From positions 1-6,146 of the forward strand of contig JAGQVC010000112.1 in NCBI GenBank assembly GCA_020438185.1: a stretch of DNA of 6,146 bases. Direction: 5' to 3'. The stretch comes from Bacteroidota bacterium (GTDB lineage: Bacteria > Bacteroidota > Bacteroidia > M30B66). The notes under the pieces are model-generated. The model made no database searches. It saw nothing but the letters and a program-made list of their open reading frames with translations, and was not told the DNA's origin. Positions 5,347 through 6,146 of this stretch are shown piece after piece. Each line of letters starts with the position of its first letter. Position 1 is the stretch's first letter. Position numbers and translations under genes: made by a program.

Positions 5347-5366
5347 AGGCCCAAATTAATTAGGAC

Positions 5367-6146
5367 ATGCAAATACAATTATCCGAAGAACATCTGATGA
5401 TACAAAAGGCTGCACGTGATTTCGCGCAGACCGAGTTACTGCCCGGTGTAATAGAACGTGATGAGAAGCAACAGTTTCCTGCGGAGCAGATAAAAAAATT
5501 AGGTGAACTAGGATTTATGGGAATGATGGTGGACCCGAAATACGGGGGAAGCGGATTGGATACCATCTCTTATGCACTTGTGATGGAAGAACTTTCAAAA
5601 ATTGATGCTTCTGTTTCTGTTGCTGTTTCAGTGAATAACTCACTGGTTTGCTGGGGTCTTGAAACATTTGCTAATGAGGAGCAAAAACAAAAATATCTTG
5701 TGCCACTTGCAACAGGTGAAAAATTGGGCGCATTTTGCCTTTCAGAACCTGAAGCTGGAAGTGATGCGACATCTCAGCGCACAACAGCAGAAGACTGTGG
5801 AGATTATTACTTATTAAACGGTACTAAAAACTGGATTACCAACGGAAGCTCCGCTTCAACTTATCTTGTTATCGCTCAAACCGATCCTGCCAAAGGCAGT
5901 AAAGGAATTAATGCATTTATTGTTGAAAGGGGAATGGAAGGCTTTATAGTAGGTGCTAAGGAAAATAAATTAGGCATCCGGGGGTCTGATACTCATACTT
6001 TATTGTTTAACGATGTTAAAGTTCCCAAGGAAAACAGAATTGGGGAGGATGGTTTCGGGTTCAAGTTTGCCATGAAAACCCTATCGGGTGGTAGAATCGG
6101 AATTGCTTCTCAGGCGCTCGGTATTGCTGCCGGTGCATATGAACTG
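5367..6146 (+). CDS. Acyl-CoA dehydrogenase (short-chain/butyryl-CoA type), N-terminal 260 residues, cut by window edge
   Basis: Open from ATG 5367 to the last base, 260 codons of an expected 380 or so. FAD-dependent enzyme that oxidises acyl-CoA to 2-enoyl-CoA and passes electrons to electron-transfer flavoprotein. The all-alpha N-terminal domain spans about 1-118. CLSEPEAGSDATS (124-136) fits the acyl-CoA dehydrogenase signature 1. The beta domain (about 120-230) includes NGTKNWITNG (151-160), with the flavin-contacting WIT, and KLGIRGSDT (201-209). The C-terminal helical domain begins with GGRIGIASQALGIA (241-254). The catalytic Glu expected near residue 365 lies outside the window. The start is fixed closely by an in-frame TAG two codons upstream (5361). 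An AGGA lies only one base before the ATG, too close to act as a Shine-Dalgarno. Chain-length specificity cannot be read from this part; similarity to butyryl-CoA dehydrogenases is my impression of the motifs. Confidence 0.93.
   Translation, partial: MQIQLSEEHLMIQKAARDFAQTELLPGVIERDEKQQFPAEQIKKLGELGFMGMMVDPKYGGSGLDTISYALVMEELSKIDASVSVAVSVNNSLVCWGLETFANEEQKQKYLVPLATGEKLGAFCLSEPEAGSDATSQRTTAEDCGDYYLLNGTKNWITNGSSASTYLVIAQTDPAKGSKGINAFIVERGMEGFIVGAKENKLGIRGSDTHTLLFNDVKVPKENRIGEDGFGFKFAMKTLSGGRIGIASQALGIAAGAYEL

Noticed and set aside
5360..5566. Minus-strand 68-codon open frame opposite the acyl-CoA dehydrogenase start
   Set aside because: Antisense to a strongly conserved N-terminal domain, with no motif or context of its own.
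1..6146. New defence, CRISPR, phage, transposon or biosynthetic system
   Set aside because: All but one gene fall into well-known housekeeping families, spacing and style are uniform, and no direct repeats, integrase, transposase or RNA gene are visible.

Overview
The window looks like a piece of a Bacteroidota (Bacteroidetes) chromosome. The proteins resemble that phylum: a TonB with a Gly-rich spacer, a Leu/Glu-family dehydrogenase of about 409 residues with a GGDLN active-site loop, and an AnmK reading WDICPLN where proteobacterial enzymes read FDTGPGN. Start codons lack Shine-Dalgarno sequences, and the best promoter matches are of the Bacteroidetes type (TAnnTTTG at -7, TTG-like at -33). 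Base composition is moderate. I see no tRNA, rRNA, CRISPR array, insertion sequence or sign of recent transfer. No stretch over 300 bases lacks a gene, and the longest gap is 146 bases.

Left half, all minus strand: glutamate/leucine-family dehydrogenase (2568-3797), then exbB (1714-2421), exbD (1309-1713), tonB (434-1303) and the first 138 codons of a zinc N-acetylmuramoyl-L-alanine amidase (1-414, running off the left edge). The last four are packed with gaps of 0, 5 and 19 bases and look like one transcription unit. ExbB/ExbD form the proton-driven inner-membrane motor and TonB spans the periplasm, so the amidase would be co-expressed with an envelope energy-transduction machine. The 146-base gap between the dehydrogenase and exbB holds two inverted repeats.

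Right half: a small, extremely acidic protein of unknown function (3923-4228, plus) is divergent from the dehydrogenase and convergent with anmK (4225-5325, minus). The two convergent genes overlap through their stop codons, and a likely terminator hairpin for the small gene lies inside the anmK coding sequence. Forty-one bases beyond the anmK start, an acyl-CoA dehydrogenase begins divergently (5367, plus) and runs off the right edge.

Functional themes are envelope energy transduction (ExbB-ExbD-TonB), peptidoglycan turnover and recycling (amidase, AnmK), and central catabolism (amino-acid and acyl-CoA dehydrogenases). I see no evidence of a new defence, mobile or biosynthetic system. The least explained element is the acidic protein. 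The other observations concern regulation and active-site variation.
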